A stretch of 64,000 nt of DNA from Agreia sp. PsM10. Lineage in GTDB: Bacteria; Actinomycetota; Actinomycetes; Actinomycetales; Microbacteriaceae. This document shows, piece after piece, positions 35,250-43,650 of the stretch. The notes under the pieces were generated by a model that saw nothing but the letters and a program-made list of their open reading frames with translations, had not been told where the DNA came from and searched no databases. Position numbers and translations under genes: made by a program. Location of the stretch: the NCBI RefSeq assembly GCF_030433855.1, contig NZ_JARUXC010000008.1, forward strand, positions 94,175-158,174. Reading direction: 5' to 3'. Every line of letters starts with the position of its first letter. The stretch's first letter is position 1.

Positions 35250-35738
35250 ATGATCAGCATGAATGAGGATGTCTGGCTGAGCGACGTGCAGCAGCGCGCC
35301 TGGGTGAAGTTCATCGCCGTCGTCGAGCTTCTGCCGGGTGTTCTCGACAGTCAGCTTCAGCACGATGCCGACCTCACCCACTTCGAGTACTTCACTCTCG
35401 CGATGCTCTCCGAGGCGCCGAACCGCGTGTTCCGCATGACCGAGCTCGCGTCGGCCACGAACTCCACTCTTCCCCGGCTGTCGCACGTCGTCTCGCGCCT
35501 CGAGAAGAGGGGCTACATCGAGCGCGCCCCCTGCCCCGAAGACCGTCGCGCCACGAACGCCCAGCTCACCGAGGCGGGGTGGGAGAAGGTCGTCGCCACC
35601 GCTCCCGGTCACGTCGCCACCGTGCGCGAGAACGTGATCGATCCGTTGACGTCCGACGACGTGGCAGACCTCGACCGCATCATGGGCAAGATGCTGGTCA
35701 AGCTCGATCCCGAGAACAGGTTCCGCGTGCAGCGCTGA
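35250..35738 (+). CDS. MarR-family regulator
   Basis: A 162-residue winged-helix regulator with HFEYFTLAMLSEAPNR, MTELASATNSTLPRLSHVVS as recognition helix region, and LEKRGYIERAPCPEDRRAT as wing. It probably controls the divergent F420-linked gene through the palindrome at 35204-35222. The start is ATG 35250 or ATG 35259; neither has a strong ribosome binding site. Confidence 0.85.
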   Translation: MISMNEDVWLSDVQQRAWVKFIAVVELLPGVLDSQLQHDADLTHFEYFTLAMLSEAPNRVFRMTELASATNSTLPRLSHVVSRLEKRGYIERAPCPEDRRATNAQLTEAGWEKVVATAPGHVATVRENVIDPLTSDDVADLDRIMGKMLVKLDPENRFRVQR

Positions 35739-35836
35739 CCGTCGTCGGCGACAATGGTTACCGGCGCGGACAGTAGCGCCCGGCACACCGGTCACATCTG
35801 TCCGCAGCGGCGACAGTAGGCCATGACGGAGGAGCC

Positions 35837-37444
35837 ATGAAGCACACCAGCCAGGTCGAGATCGAGCGCAAGTACGACGTCGACGAGAGTGCGCTCGTGC
35901 CCACGTTCACGAGTGTCGAGGGCATCGAGAACGTGTCGGTCGACGAGACGGTCACGCTCGAGGCCGTGTACTACGACACCGACGGCTTCGACCTGCTGCG
36001 CAGGCGCCACATCGTGCGCCGCCGCGAGGGCGGTGGCGACGAGGGCTGGCACATCAAGCGTCCCGCGGCGGAGGGCCGCGCCGAGCTGCACTGGCCCCTC
36101 GACGTCGACGCGCCTGCTGGCGGCGAGGACTCGAGCGACGCATCCGCCGTGCCCGACTCCGTGCTCGAGCCGGTGCGCGCCATCGTGCGCGATCGCATCC
36201 TGATACCGGTCGCACGCATCTCGACCCGCCGCACGGCGACGCACCTGCTCGCCGCGGGCGGCGAGGCCGTCGCCGAATTCGCCGACGACGTGGTGACGGC
36301 ATCGGATGTGCGGGGCGGGTCCGTGCGGGTCTGGCGCGAATGGGAGATGGAACTTCTTCCGGGCGCTCCCGACAGCGAGCAGGAGCGCACCGCGCTGCTC
36401 GACGCCCTCGAGGTCGCCGTGCTGGCCGAGGCCGCCACGGTGTCGTCGTCGCCGGCCAAGATCGCCCGTGCGCTCGGACAGACCTCGGTCGCAGAGCTGC
36501 TTCCCGAGACCGCCGCCGCGCCCCTCACATCGAAGAGTCCCGCGGCAGACGTGATCGTCGAGGCGCTTCGCCAGCTCGTCGAACAGCTCGAGCAGCTCGA
36601 CCCCGAGGCGAGGGCCGACCAGCCCGATGCCGTGCACCGCATGCGCTCTACCGTGCGCCGGCTGCGCAGCGTGCTCGCGGCCTACAGCCGCCTGTTCGAC
36701 GCGCAGCGGGTGGATTCGCTGCGCGATCAGCTGCGCTCCCTCGGCGCGGTCCTCGGCACAGCGCGCGACGCCGAGGTGCGCGCGCAGCTGGCCGACGACG
36801 AACTGTCCGAGATCGGACACCGGGTCGACGACGCCTCGCGCCGCCGACTGGTGGAGGGCTCGATCGAAGAGTACCGCCAGGCGCATCAGGCCGCTCTGAG
36901 GATGCTGTCGAGCGCGTCGTACTATCGGCTGTTCGACGCCCTCGACGAGTTCGTCGCCAATCCGCCGCTCTCGGAGCGGGGCGAGAAGCGCCAGTCGATC
37001 AAGGTCGTCGCTGCCAAGGTGATCGCAAGCGAACTCGCGCGTCTGCGCAAGCGGGCCGGCGCGGCCGCGTTCGCCGGGGCATCCGGATCGGGCGGCGCCG
37101 TCGACGCGCGCGGCGACCAGGCTCTGCACAGCGCTCGCAAGGCCGCCCGTCGACTGCGATTCGCGGCCGACGCGGTGTCGCAGGGCGGCACCGCGGTGCT
37201 CGGCAAGAAGTACCGGCACATCTCCCGCGAGGCCGAGCGCGTACAGGATGCGTTGGGCGACCACCGAGACAGCGCCCTGTTCGTGGAGCACCTGCTGCTG
37301 ACCTCGAACCGCGCCCACGCGGAGGGCGAGAACACCTTCGTCTACGGCGCCATGACCGTGCGCGCGCAGCACCGAGGGGCCGCCGCGCTCAACGAGTCTC
37401 CGAAGGCGCTCAAGCGGCTCGATCGGCGGGCCGAGAGCCTCTGA
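35837..37444 (+). CDS. CYTH and CHAD domain protein
   Basis: A 535-residue protein with an N-terminal CYTH triphosphate-tunnel domain (about 1-205). Its hallmark EIERKYDVD lies near the start, with RRREGG and WHIKRP following. A C-terminal His-rich helical CHAD domain (about 230-510) shows DAVHRMRSTVRRLRSVLAAY and DQALHSARKAARRLRFAAD. Such pairs are linked to inorganic polyphosphate or triphosphate handling, and CHAD domains bind polyphosphate granules. A GGAGG precedes the ATG. Stands alone. Confidence 0.88.
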   Translation: MKHTSQVEIERKYDVDESALVPTFTSVEGIENVSVDETVTLEAVYYDTDGFDLLRRRHIVRRREGGGDEGWHIKRPAAEGRAELHWPLDVDAPAGGEDSSDASAVPDSVLEPVRAIVRDRILIPVARISTRRTATHLLAAGGEAVAEFADDVVTASDVRGGSVRVWREWEMELLPGAPDSEQERTALLDALEVAVLAEAATVSSSPAKIARALGQTSVAELLPETAAAPLTSKSPAADVIVEALRQLVEQLEQLDPEARADQPDAVHRMRSTVRRLRSVLAAYSRLFDAQRVDSLRDQLRSLGAVLGTARDAEVRAQLADDELSEIGHRVDDASRRRLVEGSIEEYRQAHQAALRMLSSASYYRLFDALDEFVANPPLSERGEKRQSIKVVAAKVIASELARLRKRAGAAAFAGASGSGGAVDARGDQALHSARKAARRLRFAADAVSQGGTAVLGKKYRHISREAERVQDALGDHRDSALFVEHLLLTSNRAHAEGENTFVYGAMTVRAQHRGAAALNESPKALKRLDRRAESL

Positions 37445-37511
37445 CCCGACACGGCGGAACGGACGCAGCGCTCCCTCAGAATTCGCCGCCGCTTCGGGGT
37501 TAGCATGACGC

Positions 37512-38006
37512 GTGTCCTTCCTTTCAGACGACAGCCGCGCGTGGCTCGCCCGCGTCGCCGAGCTCGATGCCGCAGCCGCCGCATCGCCCCAGTCCCCGCC
37601 CCCGCCCCTCGACCGCATCCGAGCGGTGCGCATGCTCGCCGCCGAACTCGAGAAGGACGCCGCGACCCTGCACGCCGTTCGTGAGGCCCGCGCATCCGGC
37701 ATCACGTGGGAGGACATCGCGAACGCCGCCGGCCTCGGGGCCGCCGCGGCGAAGTGGCGCTGGCACGGAACCGACGCCGAGATCGCAGAGCGGCACGAGG
37801 CGGGGCGCAAGCGCTCGGCCCGACCGAGCAGCGTGCCCACCGACCTGCCAGGGGTGTCGGTGTCGGAGGCCGCGAAGCAGCTCGGCGTGAGCGCCCAGGC
37901 GATCTACCTGCGCATCACCCGAGGACTCCTGAGAGCCGAGACCGTCACACTGCCCGACGGGCGCACGTACAAGCGCGTCTTCCCCGACGAGAAGCCTCCG
38001 GCCTAG
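37512..38006 (+). CDS. Small protein with two helix-turn-helix-like segments
   Basis: A 164-residue protein not tied to a named family. The middle part has GITWEDIANAAGLG, a sigma-like or MerR-like helix pair. The C-terminal part VSVSEAAKQLGVSAQAIYLR resembles an excisionase/MerR-type DNA-binding motif and is followed by a short beta wing. A DNA-binding role is inferred. GTG 37512 is the likely start. Its stop TAG and the stop of the converging formamidase gene share the palindrome CTAG. Confidence 0.6.
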   Translation: MSFLSDDSRAWLARVAELDAAAAASPQSPPPPLDRIRAVRMLAAELEKDAATLHAVREARASGITWEDIANAAGLGAAAAKWRWHGTDAEIAERHEAGRKRSARPSSVPTDLPGVSVSEAAKQLGVSAQAIYLRITRGLLRAETVTLPDGRTYKRVFPDEKPPA

Positions 38007-38989
38007 AGCAGCACGCTCTTCGGCAGGATGTGCAGGGTCACCGCACCGACGGGCGCCATCGGGTGCAGGGGGTCGGGATCGGCGGAGCCGGTGGGCCCGC
38101 CCAGCCTCGAGTGGCAGACGGCGCTCATGACCGCGTAGGCGTCGCCCTTGCTCCAGCCGTGGTCGACGGTGAGGAACTCGAAGAGATCCTCGTAGCCGCG
38201 GGTGATGCTCTGCTGCACCGGGTCGCCGAGGCCGACGAAGATCCATTCGTCGTCGGTCTCGACGCGCGGGGCCCGGATGCTCTTGCCCGGGATCAGATCG
38301 ATGCTCACCACCGCGACACCCTCGGCCTCGATCGCCACGAACGACGATTCGCCCTCTGCCATCAGAGCGTGGATGTCGCCGATCGAGAGGTAGGCGCCCT
38401 CGACCATCACGGGCAGGTGCACCACCGATCCGGGACGGCATTCGGTCAGGTCCATGTTGCCGCCCTGCGCGTAGGCCGGCATGATCGTCGAGTTGGAGCC
38501 CTCCGCGGGGGCCGTGCCGATGCATCCGATCATCGGACGCACGGCGAAGGCGTGGCGATCGGTGACGTGGGCGCCGTCGGCGTCGAGGGGCACGCGGCGG
38601 CTGAAGAGCTCGGGCCCCATCACCGCCGACAGCGCACCCGTTCCGGGCAGGCTCACAGACCAGCCGCAGTCCTTCAGCCTGATCTCGTGGATCGTCACGG
38701 CCAGGGTGTCGCCCGGCTGGGCGCCCTCGACGAAGACCGGGCCTGTCACGGGGTTGATGCCCGCCGTGAGCTTCTGCATGTCCTTGTGCTCGTGCAGCTG
38801 GCGGTAGACCTCGTCGCTCGTCTCGAAGCCGATGCGTTCGCCCGTTCCGGGAGCGATCCGCAGAGAGGGCTCGACCGCCTCGAAGCCGAAGCGGCCGTTC
38901 TCCTTGCCGAGCAGGTGGTCGATTCCCGAGCTGTCGAGTACCCAGGTGGTGTTGCCGTGGTCTCGGCCCGGTGCGCCTGTGCCGCTCAT
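38003..38989 (-). CDS. Acetamidase/formamidase-family amidase
   Basis: A 328-residue FmdA/AmdA-family protein that would hydrolyse a small amide to acid and ammonia. Family blocks are VEGAQPGDTLAVTIHEI, FAVRPMIGCIGTAPA, MPAYAQGGNMDLTECRPGS, GDIHALMAEGESS and SAVCHSRLGG. The operon order is hydrolase, APC permease, amidase; the last two overlap by 4 bp, suggesting the permease imports the amide substrate. The starting ATG is 38989; upstream text is in another gene. Confidence 0.85.
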   Translation of the reverse strand: MSGTGAPGRDHGNTTWVLDSSGIDHLLGKENGRFGFEAVEPSLRIAPGTGERIGFETSDEVYRQLHEHKDMQKLTAGINPVTGPVFVEGAQPGDTLAVTIHEIRLKDCGWSVSLPGTGALSAVMGPELFSRRVPLDADGAHVTDRHAFAVRPMIGCIGTAPAEGSNSTIMPAYAQGGNMDLTECRPGSVVHLPVMVEGAYLSIGDIHALMAEGESSFVAIEAEGVAVVSIDLIPGKSIRAPRVETDDEWIFVGLGDPVQQSITRGYEDLFEFLTVDHGWSKGDAYAVMSAVCHSRLGGPTGSADPDPLHPMAPVGAVTLHILPKSVLL

Positions 38990-40377
38990 ACGTGCGCGTC
39001 CTCTTCTGCGAGTTCCGTCTTGCGGCCGGTGACCTTGTAGTAGGCGAAGACCCCGGCGCCCAGGACCAGCCAGATGAGGCCGCCGACCTTGGCCTCGACG
39101 GCCGCGTTCAGCAGCACGTAGCCGATGATCAGAAACCCGATGACCGGAACGACGAGGTGAAGCAGGTAGTTCTTCGACTTCTTCTTCACGATGTAGAAGA
39201 CGATCACGGCGAGGTGCAGCAGCATGAAGCCGAACAGGGCGCCGAAGTTGACCAGCGCGGAGATCAGGTCGATCTGGCCCACGAAGAACAGCACCAGCAC
39301 GGCCGAGAGGGCCGAGACGAGCAGGATGGCGTTCTGCGGGACCTGGCGCTTGTTGATCACGCTGAGGAAGCGCGGCAGCTGCCGGTCGCGGCTCATGGAG
39401 AAGAGCAGTCGACTGGTGGCGGCCTGGGCGGCCATGGCGTTGGCGATGCCGACGGCGAGCACGTTCACGACCAGGAAGGCCGTCATCCAGCCGCTGTTCG
39501 AGGCGGCCTGCACGATGGTGAAGAAGGCGTTGCCGACCTCGTCGTCGCTGAACGACTCGCGACCCCCGGCCAGCGCGCTGGCAAGCCAGGTCTGAACGAT
39601 GAAGAGCACGGCGACGATGACCAGAGCGAGGATCATGGCACGGCCGGCCGAGTTGCGCCCGCCGGTGGCCTCTTCGGCCATGGTCGAGATGCCGTCGAAG
39701 CCCAGAAAGCTGAGCACGGCGATCGACAGGGCGGATGCGATGAGCGGCCCGGTGACCTTGCTCGGGTCCCACAGGGGGTCGATGGTGAAGGCCGCGCCGG
39801 GCACCGTGCCACCCGAGAGCGCGGTGACCGCGATCACGATGAAGATCACGACGAAGATCAGCTCGATGGCGAGGAAGATGCGGTTCATCAGCTTGAGCGA
39901 GCCGATGCCGAGCAGGTTGACGACGGTGTTGATCGCCACGAACACCAGCGCCCAGACCCAGCGCGGCGTGTCGGGGAAGATGCCCACCATGGACTCGGCG
40001 GCGAACACGTAGAGCAGGGTCGGCACGAGCAGGTAGTCGAGCAGGATCGCCCAGCCCGCGAAGAATCCGGCCGTGGGGTGGATGCCCCGGCCCACGTACG
40101 AGAAGACGCTTCCGGCAAGCGGAATCGACTTGGCCATCTGCTGGTACGCGAGGGCCGTGAAGATCATGGCGATGAGGCCGATGAGGTAGACCAGCGGAAC
40201 CATGCCGCCGGCCGCGTTGTAGACGACGCCGAAGATCGCCCACGGCGCGATGGGCACCATGAAGACGAGACCGTAGATCAGCAGATCCACGGTCGAGACG
40301 CTTCTCTTGAGTTGCTGCTTGTAGCCGAGCGATTCGAGTTCCTGCTGGGCGGTCAGGGCGGGGCCGGACTGGGTCAT
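38986..40377 (-). CDS. APC-family amino acid/amine permease
   Basis: A 463-residue membrane transporter of the APC superfamily with about 12 helices. Key segments are MVPIAPWAIFGVVYNAAGGM in helix 1, SYVGRGIHPTAGFFAGWA, FLGFDGISTMAEEA and SRDRQLPRFLSVIN. It resembles uncharacterised amino acid or putrescine/GABA-type permeases. It is translationally coupled to the amidase (downstream) and to the hydrolase (upstream) by ATGA overlaps, implying a shared substrate. Confidence 0.88.
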   Translation of the reverse strand: MTQSGPALTAQQELESLGYKQQLKRSVSTVDLLIYGLVFMVPIAPWAIFGVVYNAAGGMVPLVYLIGLIAMIFTALAYQQMAKSIPLAGSVFSYVGRGIHPTAGFFAGWAILLDYLLVPTLLYVFAAESMVGIFPDTPRWVWALVFVAINTVVNLLGIGSLKLMNRIFLAIELIFVVIFIVIAVTALSGGTVPGAAFTIDPLWDPSKVTGPLIASALSIAVLSFLGFDGISTMAEEATGGRNSAGRAMILALVIVAVLFIVQTWLASALAGGRESFSDDEVGNAFFTIVQAASNSGWMTAFLVVNVLAVGIANAMAAQAATSRLLFSMSRDRQLPRFLSVINKRQVPQNAILLVSALSAVLVLFFVGQIDLISALVNFGALFGFMLLHLAVIVFYIVKKKSKNYLLHLVVPVIGFLIIGYVLLNAAVEAKVGGLIWLVLGAGVFAYYKVTGRKTELAEEDAHV

Positions 40378-41330
40378 GATGTGAGGTCTCTTCTGTCGGC
40401 GGTGCTGAAGTCATGCATGCTGAGGTCGTGCTTGCTCAAGAACTGCGCGATCTCGGCCCGGAATATCTCGGGCTGTTCGAGGTGCACGCAGTGGCTGGCT
40501 CCGGCGAAGACATGGGTGGTGGCTCCGGCGATGCGGGTGGCGAAGGGCTCCCAGGTGGCGGGTGTCGCTTCGTCGAACTCGCCGGCGACGACGAGCGTGG
40601 GGGTGTCGATGCGATCGAGGCGATCGACGATGGTCCAGGAACCCAGAGTGCCGACCACGTGGAACTCGTTCGGCCCGTTCATGGTGTGGTACACCGTGGG
40701 CTCCGCTTCCATCTGGTCGACGCTCTCCTGAAAATCGGGGGGCGTGGGTGTCACGCGGCAGACGTGCCGTTCGTAGAAGACGGCGGATGCCGCCAGGTAC
40801 TCGGGGTCGTCGAGAGTGCCGGCGGCCTCGTGCCGGTCGAGCGCGCTCTGCACCGCGGGCGGCAGCTCGGCGCGCAAGGCGCTCGCGGCCTGCGACCACA
40901 GCGGCATCGAGGCGGGCGAGTTGCAGATGCTCACGCTCGCGAGGGCAGGATTGCGCCGGACCGCGATCTCGGCCGCGAGCATGCCGCCCCACGACTGGCC
41001 CAGCAGGTGCACCGAGTCGAGTTCGAGCGCTCGCAGCAGGTTCTCGAACTCGTCGACGAAGAGCTGTGGGGTCCAGAAGTCGGCGGGCGCGTCGGGCAGG
41101 TGCGTGCTGTTGCCGCATCCGAGCTGGTCGTAGTGGATCACCGTGCGGCCGGTCTCGTCGGCGAGCAGGCCGATGTTGCGTACGTAGTTGTGGGCCATTC
41201 CGGGGCCGCCGTGCAGCACGACGAGGGGCAGCGCTCCCCCCCGCGCGGTGTCGGGCGTCTCGATGCGCACCCATGTGGAGTGTTCGCCGAACGGGATGAG
41301 ACGGGTGGTCACGGAAGACATGAGAGACAT
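40374..41330 (-). CDS. Proline-iminopeptidase-like alpha/beta hydrolase
   Basis: A 318-residue peptidase-S33-type hydrolase. Visible features are LVVLHGGPGMAHNY (oxyanion region), the nucleophile elbow GQSWGG with its Ser, an Asp in AGEFDEATP, and the catalytic His in GASHCVHLEQP. The family removes N-terminal proline or hydrolyses amino-acid amides. The 5' end has ATG at 41330 or 41321; a clear ribosome binding site is absent. First gene of the operon, divergent from a FadR-type regulator. Confidence 0.82.
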   Translation of the reverse strand: MSLMSSVTTRLIPFGEHSTWVRIETPDTARGGALPLVVLHGGPGMAHNYVRNIGLLADETGRTVIHYDQLGCGNSTHLPDAPADFWTPQLFVDEFENLLRALELDSVHLLGQSWGGMLAAEIAVRRNPALASVSICNSPASMPLWSQAASALRAELPPAVQSALDRHEAAGTLDDPEYLAASAVFYERHVCRVTPTPPDFQESVDQMEAEPTVYHTMNGPNEFHVVGTLGSWTIVDRLDRIDTPTLVVAGEFDEATPATWEPFATRIAGATTHVFAGASHCVHLEQPEIFRAEIAQFLSKHDLSMHDFSTADRRDLTS

Positions 41331-41344
41331 TGTGCACAAGAAAA

Positions 41345-41361
41345 GGTCTCACCAGAAGACC
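41345..41361. promoter_or_regulatory. Inverted repeat GGTCT-N7-AGACC, candidate FadR-type operator
   Basis: A 5-bp inverted repeat in the 95-bp region between the hydrolase operon and the GntR/FadR-type gene. It sits 15 bp upstream of the hydrolase start. It resembles TGGTnnnACCA-like sites used by FadR-group regulators. Confidence 0.45.
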
Positions 41362-41425
41362 ATTTGGCTCCGTTAACATGAGCGTTACATTCGGCCCGCC
41401 GACGACTCGTGGAACGGAGCATCCG

Positions 41426-42187
41426 ATGACCGAGGAACGGACTCCGCTCGCCTCCCCGCTCGCGACCCCGATCGTGAGCTCGTCGCGGTCCGACGAGATC
41501 ACCGATCGACTCATCACCGCGATCGCCGTCGGCGAGTATCTGCCCGGGTCGAAGCTTCCGCCCGAACGCGCCCTGGCCGCGTCGTTGAAGGTGGGCCGCA
41601 TGGCGGTGCGGCAGGCCCTCGCCGTGCTGGTCGAGAAAGGGCTGCTCGAGACCCAGCGAGGCCGCGGGGGAGGCTCGTTCGTGCGCGAGCAGTGGGGGCC
41701 CGAGTCGGATGCGCCGGTGCAGCGCACCCTGACGGCCAGGCTCGACGACCTGCGAGACACGCTCGACGCCGTCGGATGGCTGCATGGCACGATCGCCGCG
41801 GCCGCCGCTACGAGGCGCACCGACGACGACATCGTGCGGCTCGAGCAATGCCTCGCCGGATACCGGTCGGCCGAGTCGGGCCTGGCGTCGCAGAAGGCCG
41901 ACGAGCAGCTGCACCTGGCCATCGGCCGATCCACCCACAATGCGACCCTGCAGTCGCTGCTGCTCGACCTCGAATCGCGCATCAGCATCTCGGCCCCGGC
42001 TCACCTGTGGGGGTCGCCCGAGGGTATGCGCGAGATGGAGCTGCGCGCCCTGGGCGATCACGAGGAGCTGGTCGGCGCCATCGTCGAAGGCCGCGCCGAC
42101 GATGCGAGCCGCATCGCCTCGCAGCACGTGCACATCGACCTCGAACTCATCGAAGCCGCTCTGGCCCGCTCGCTCGCGACCCACTGA
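41426..42187 (+). CDS. GntR/FadR-family regulator
   Basis: A 253-residue regulator. The N-terminal winged helix reads DEITDRLITAIAVGEYLPGS, LPPERALAASLKVGRMAVRQ and ALAVLVEKGLLETQRGRGG. The C-terminal helical FCD ligand-binding domain has DEQLHLAIGRSTHNATLQSL and a His-rich end (ASQHVHIDLELI). ATG 41426 has CGGAG seven bases upstream. It is divergent from the hydrolase-permease-amidase operon and most likely controls it. Confidence 0.87.
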   Translation: MTEERTPLASPLATPIVSSSRSDEITDRLITAIAVGEYLPGSKLPPERALAASLKVGRMAVRQALAVLVEKGLLETQRGRGGGSFVREQWGPESDAPVQRTLTARLDDLRDTLDAVGWLHGTIAAAAATRRTDDDIVRLEQCLAGYRSAESGLASQKADEQLHLAIGRSTHNATLQSLLLDLESRISISAPAHLWGSPEGMREMELRALGDHEELVGAIVEGRADDASRIASQHVHIDLELIEAALARSLATH

Positions 42188-42240
42188 GTCGCCGACACTC
42201 GCTGTGTGGTCGGCGCGGTGGCGAGTGGTTGGATTGAGTC

Positions 42241-43560
42241 ATGGATTCCACGACGACCGACGCCTACATCGACGACTTCGCCCGTTTCATCCTGGCGTCG
42301 CCGAGCTCGTATCACGCGGTGGCCGAAGCCGCCCGGCGGCTCGACGAGGCCGGATTCTCGCGACTCGACGAGGAGCGCGACTGGAGCGTGCGAGACGACG
42401 CGGGTGTGCAGGACGGACCCGAGCGGCGCTACGTGATCCGCGACGGAGCCATCATCGCGTGGATCCAGCCGAGCGGGGCATCCTCGACCACGCCGTTCCG
42501 GGTGCTCGGGTCGCACACCGACTCGCCCGCGTTCAAGCTCAAGCCGAAGCCCACGATCTCGAACCGCGGATGGCTTCAGGCCGGCGTCGAGGTCTACGGT
42601 GGCCCGCTGCTCAACTCGTGGCTCGACCGCGAGCTCGAGCTCGCCGGCCGGCTCATCACCCGCGACGGGCGTGAGCACCTCGTGCGCACCGGCCCCTACC
42701 TGCGCATCCCCCAGCTCGCCATCCACCTCGACCGCGAGGTGAACTCCGGGCTCGTGCTCGACAAGCAGCGTCATCTGACCCCCGTCTTCGGCGTGGGCCA
42801 CGCGGGCGACCTGCTCGCTCACCTCGCGCATCTCGGCGGCGTGCCCGCGTGGGATGTCGCGGGGTACGACCTTCTGACCGCCGACACCCAGGCGCCGGCC
42901 CGCTTCGGCAAAGACGGCGAGCTCTTCGCTGCGGGGCGCATGGACAACCTCTCGTCGGTCTACGCCGGACTGGTCGCGCTGATCGCGGCCGCGGCCGCGG
43001 CCGACGAGACGGCCGGCGGCGGTGCCAAGCACATCAGCGTGCTCGCCGCCTTCGACCACGAGGAGCTCGGCAGCGAGTCGCGCTCCGGCGCATCCGGCCC
43101 CCTGCTCGACGACGTGCTCACGCGCATCGGGGCCGGGCTCGGCGCGACCCAGACCGACCGCCTGCGCGCGTATGCCGCATCCTGGTGCCTGTCGGCCGAC
43201 GCCGGCCACGCCATCCACCCGAACTACCCCGAGCGGCACGACCCCGTGAACACGCCCATCGCGGGCGGCGGGCCGCTGCTCAAGATCAACGCGAACCAGC
43301 GCTACGCGACGGATGCGCTCGGTGCGGCCCTGTGGGCGCGCGCCTGTGAGCGGGCGGGCGTGAGCTACCAGGAGTTCGTCTCGAACAACGCGGTTCCGTG
43401 CGGATCGACGATCGGCCCGCTGACGGCGACGAGGCTCGGGATCCGCACGGTCGACGTGGGGGTTCCGCTGCTGTCGATGCACTCGGCCCGCGAGCTGTGC
43501 CACGTGAACGACCCGGTGGCGCTGTCGGCCGCGGTGGGGGCGTTCTTCGCGGGGGCGTAG
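42241..43560 (+). CDS. M18-family metallo-aminopeptidase
   Basis: A 439-residue aspartyl-aminopeptidase-type enzyme. Metal ligands are visible: SHTDSPAFKLKP (His92, Asp94), GRMDNLSSV (Asp235), FDHEELGSES (Glu274/Glu275) and SMHSARE (His414). It trims N-terminal acidic or neutral residues from peptides in the cytosol. It starts 53 bp after the FadR-type gene and may share its transcript, but its own promoter is possible. Confidence 0.9.
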   Translation: MDSTTTDAYIDDFARFILASPSSYHAVAEAARRLDEAGFSRLDEERDWSVRDDAGVQDGPERRYVIRDGAIIAWIQPSGASSTTPFRVLGSHTDSPAFKLKPKPTISNRGWLQAGVEVYGGPLLNSWLDRELELAGRLITRDGREHLVRTGPYLRIPQLAIHLDREVNSGLVLDKQRHLTPVFGVGHAGDLLAHLAHLGGVPAWDVAGYDLLTADTQAPARFGKDGELFAAGRMDNLSSVYAGLVALIAAAAAADETAGGGAKHISVLAAFDHEELGSESRSGASGPLLDDVLTRIGAGLGATQTDRLRAYAASWCLSADAGHAIHPNYPERHDPVNTPIAGGGPLLKINANQRYATDALGAALWARACERAGVSYQEFVSNNAVPCGSTIGPLTATRLGIRTVDVGVPLLSMHSARELCHVNDPVALSAAVGAFFAGA

Positions 43561-43566
43561 GCCTGC

Positions 43567-43647
43567 CGTTCCCTGAGCCTGTCGTTCCCTGAGCCTGTCG
43601 AAGGGGCTCCCTTCGACAAGCTCCCTTCGACGAGCTCAGGGAACGGG
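43567..43647. repeat. REP-like elements forming a hairpin between converging genes
   Basis: Two forward copies (GTTCCCTGAGCCTGTCG) are followed by inverted copies (CCCTTCGACGAGCTCAGGGA), so the pair can fold as a hairpin. It fills the 90-bp gap between the M18 gene and the converging putA, and probably acts as their terminator. Confidence 0.7.
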
Positions 43648-43650
43648 GCG

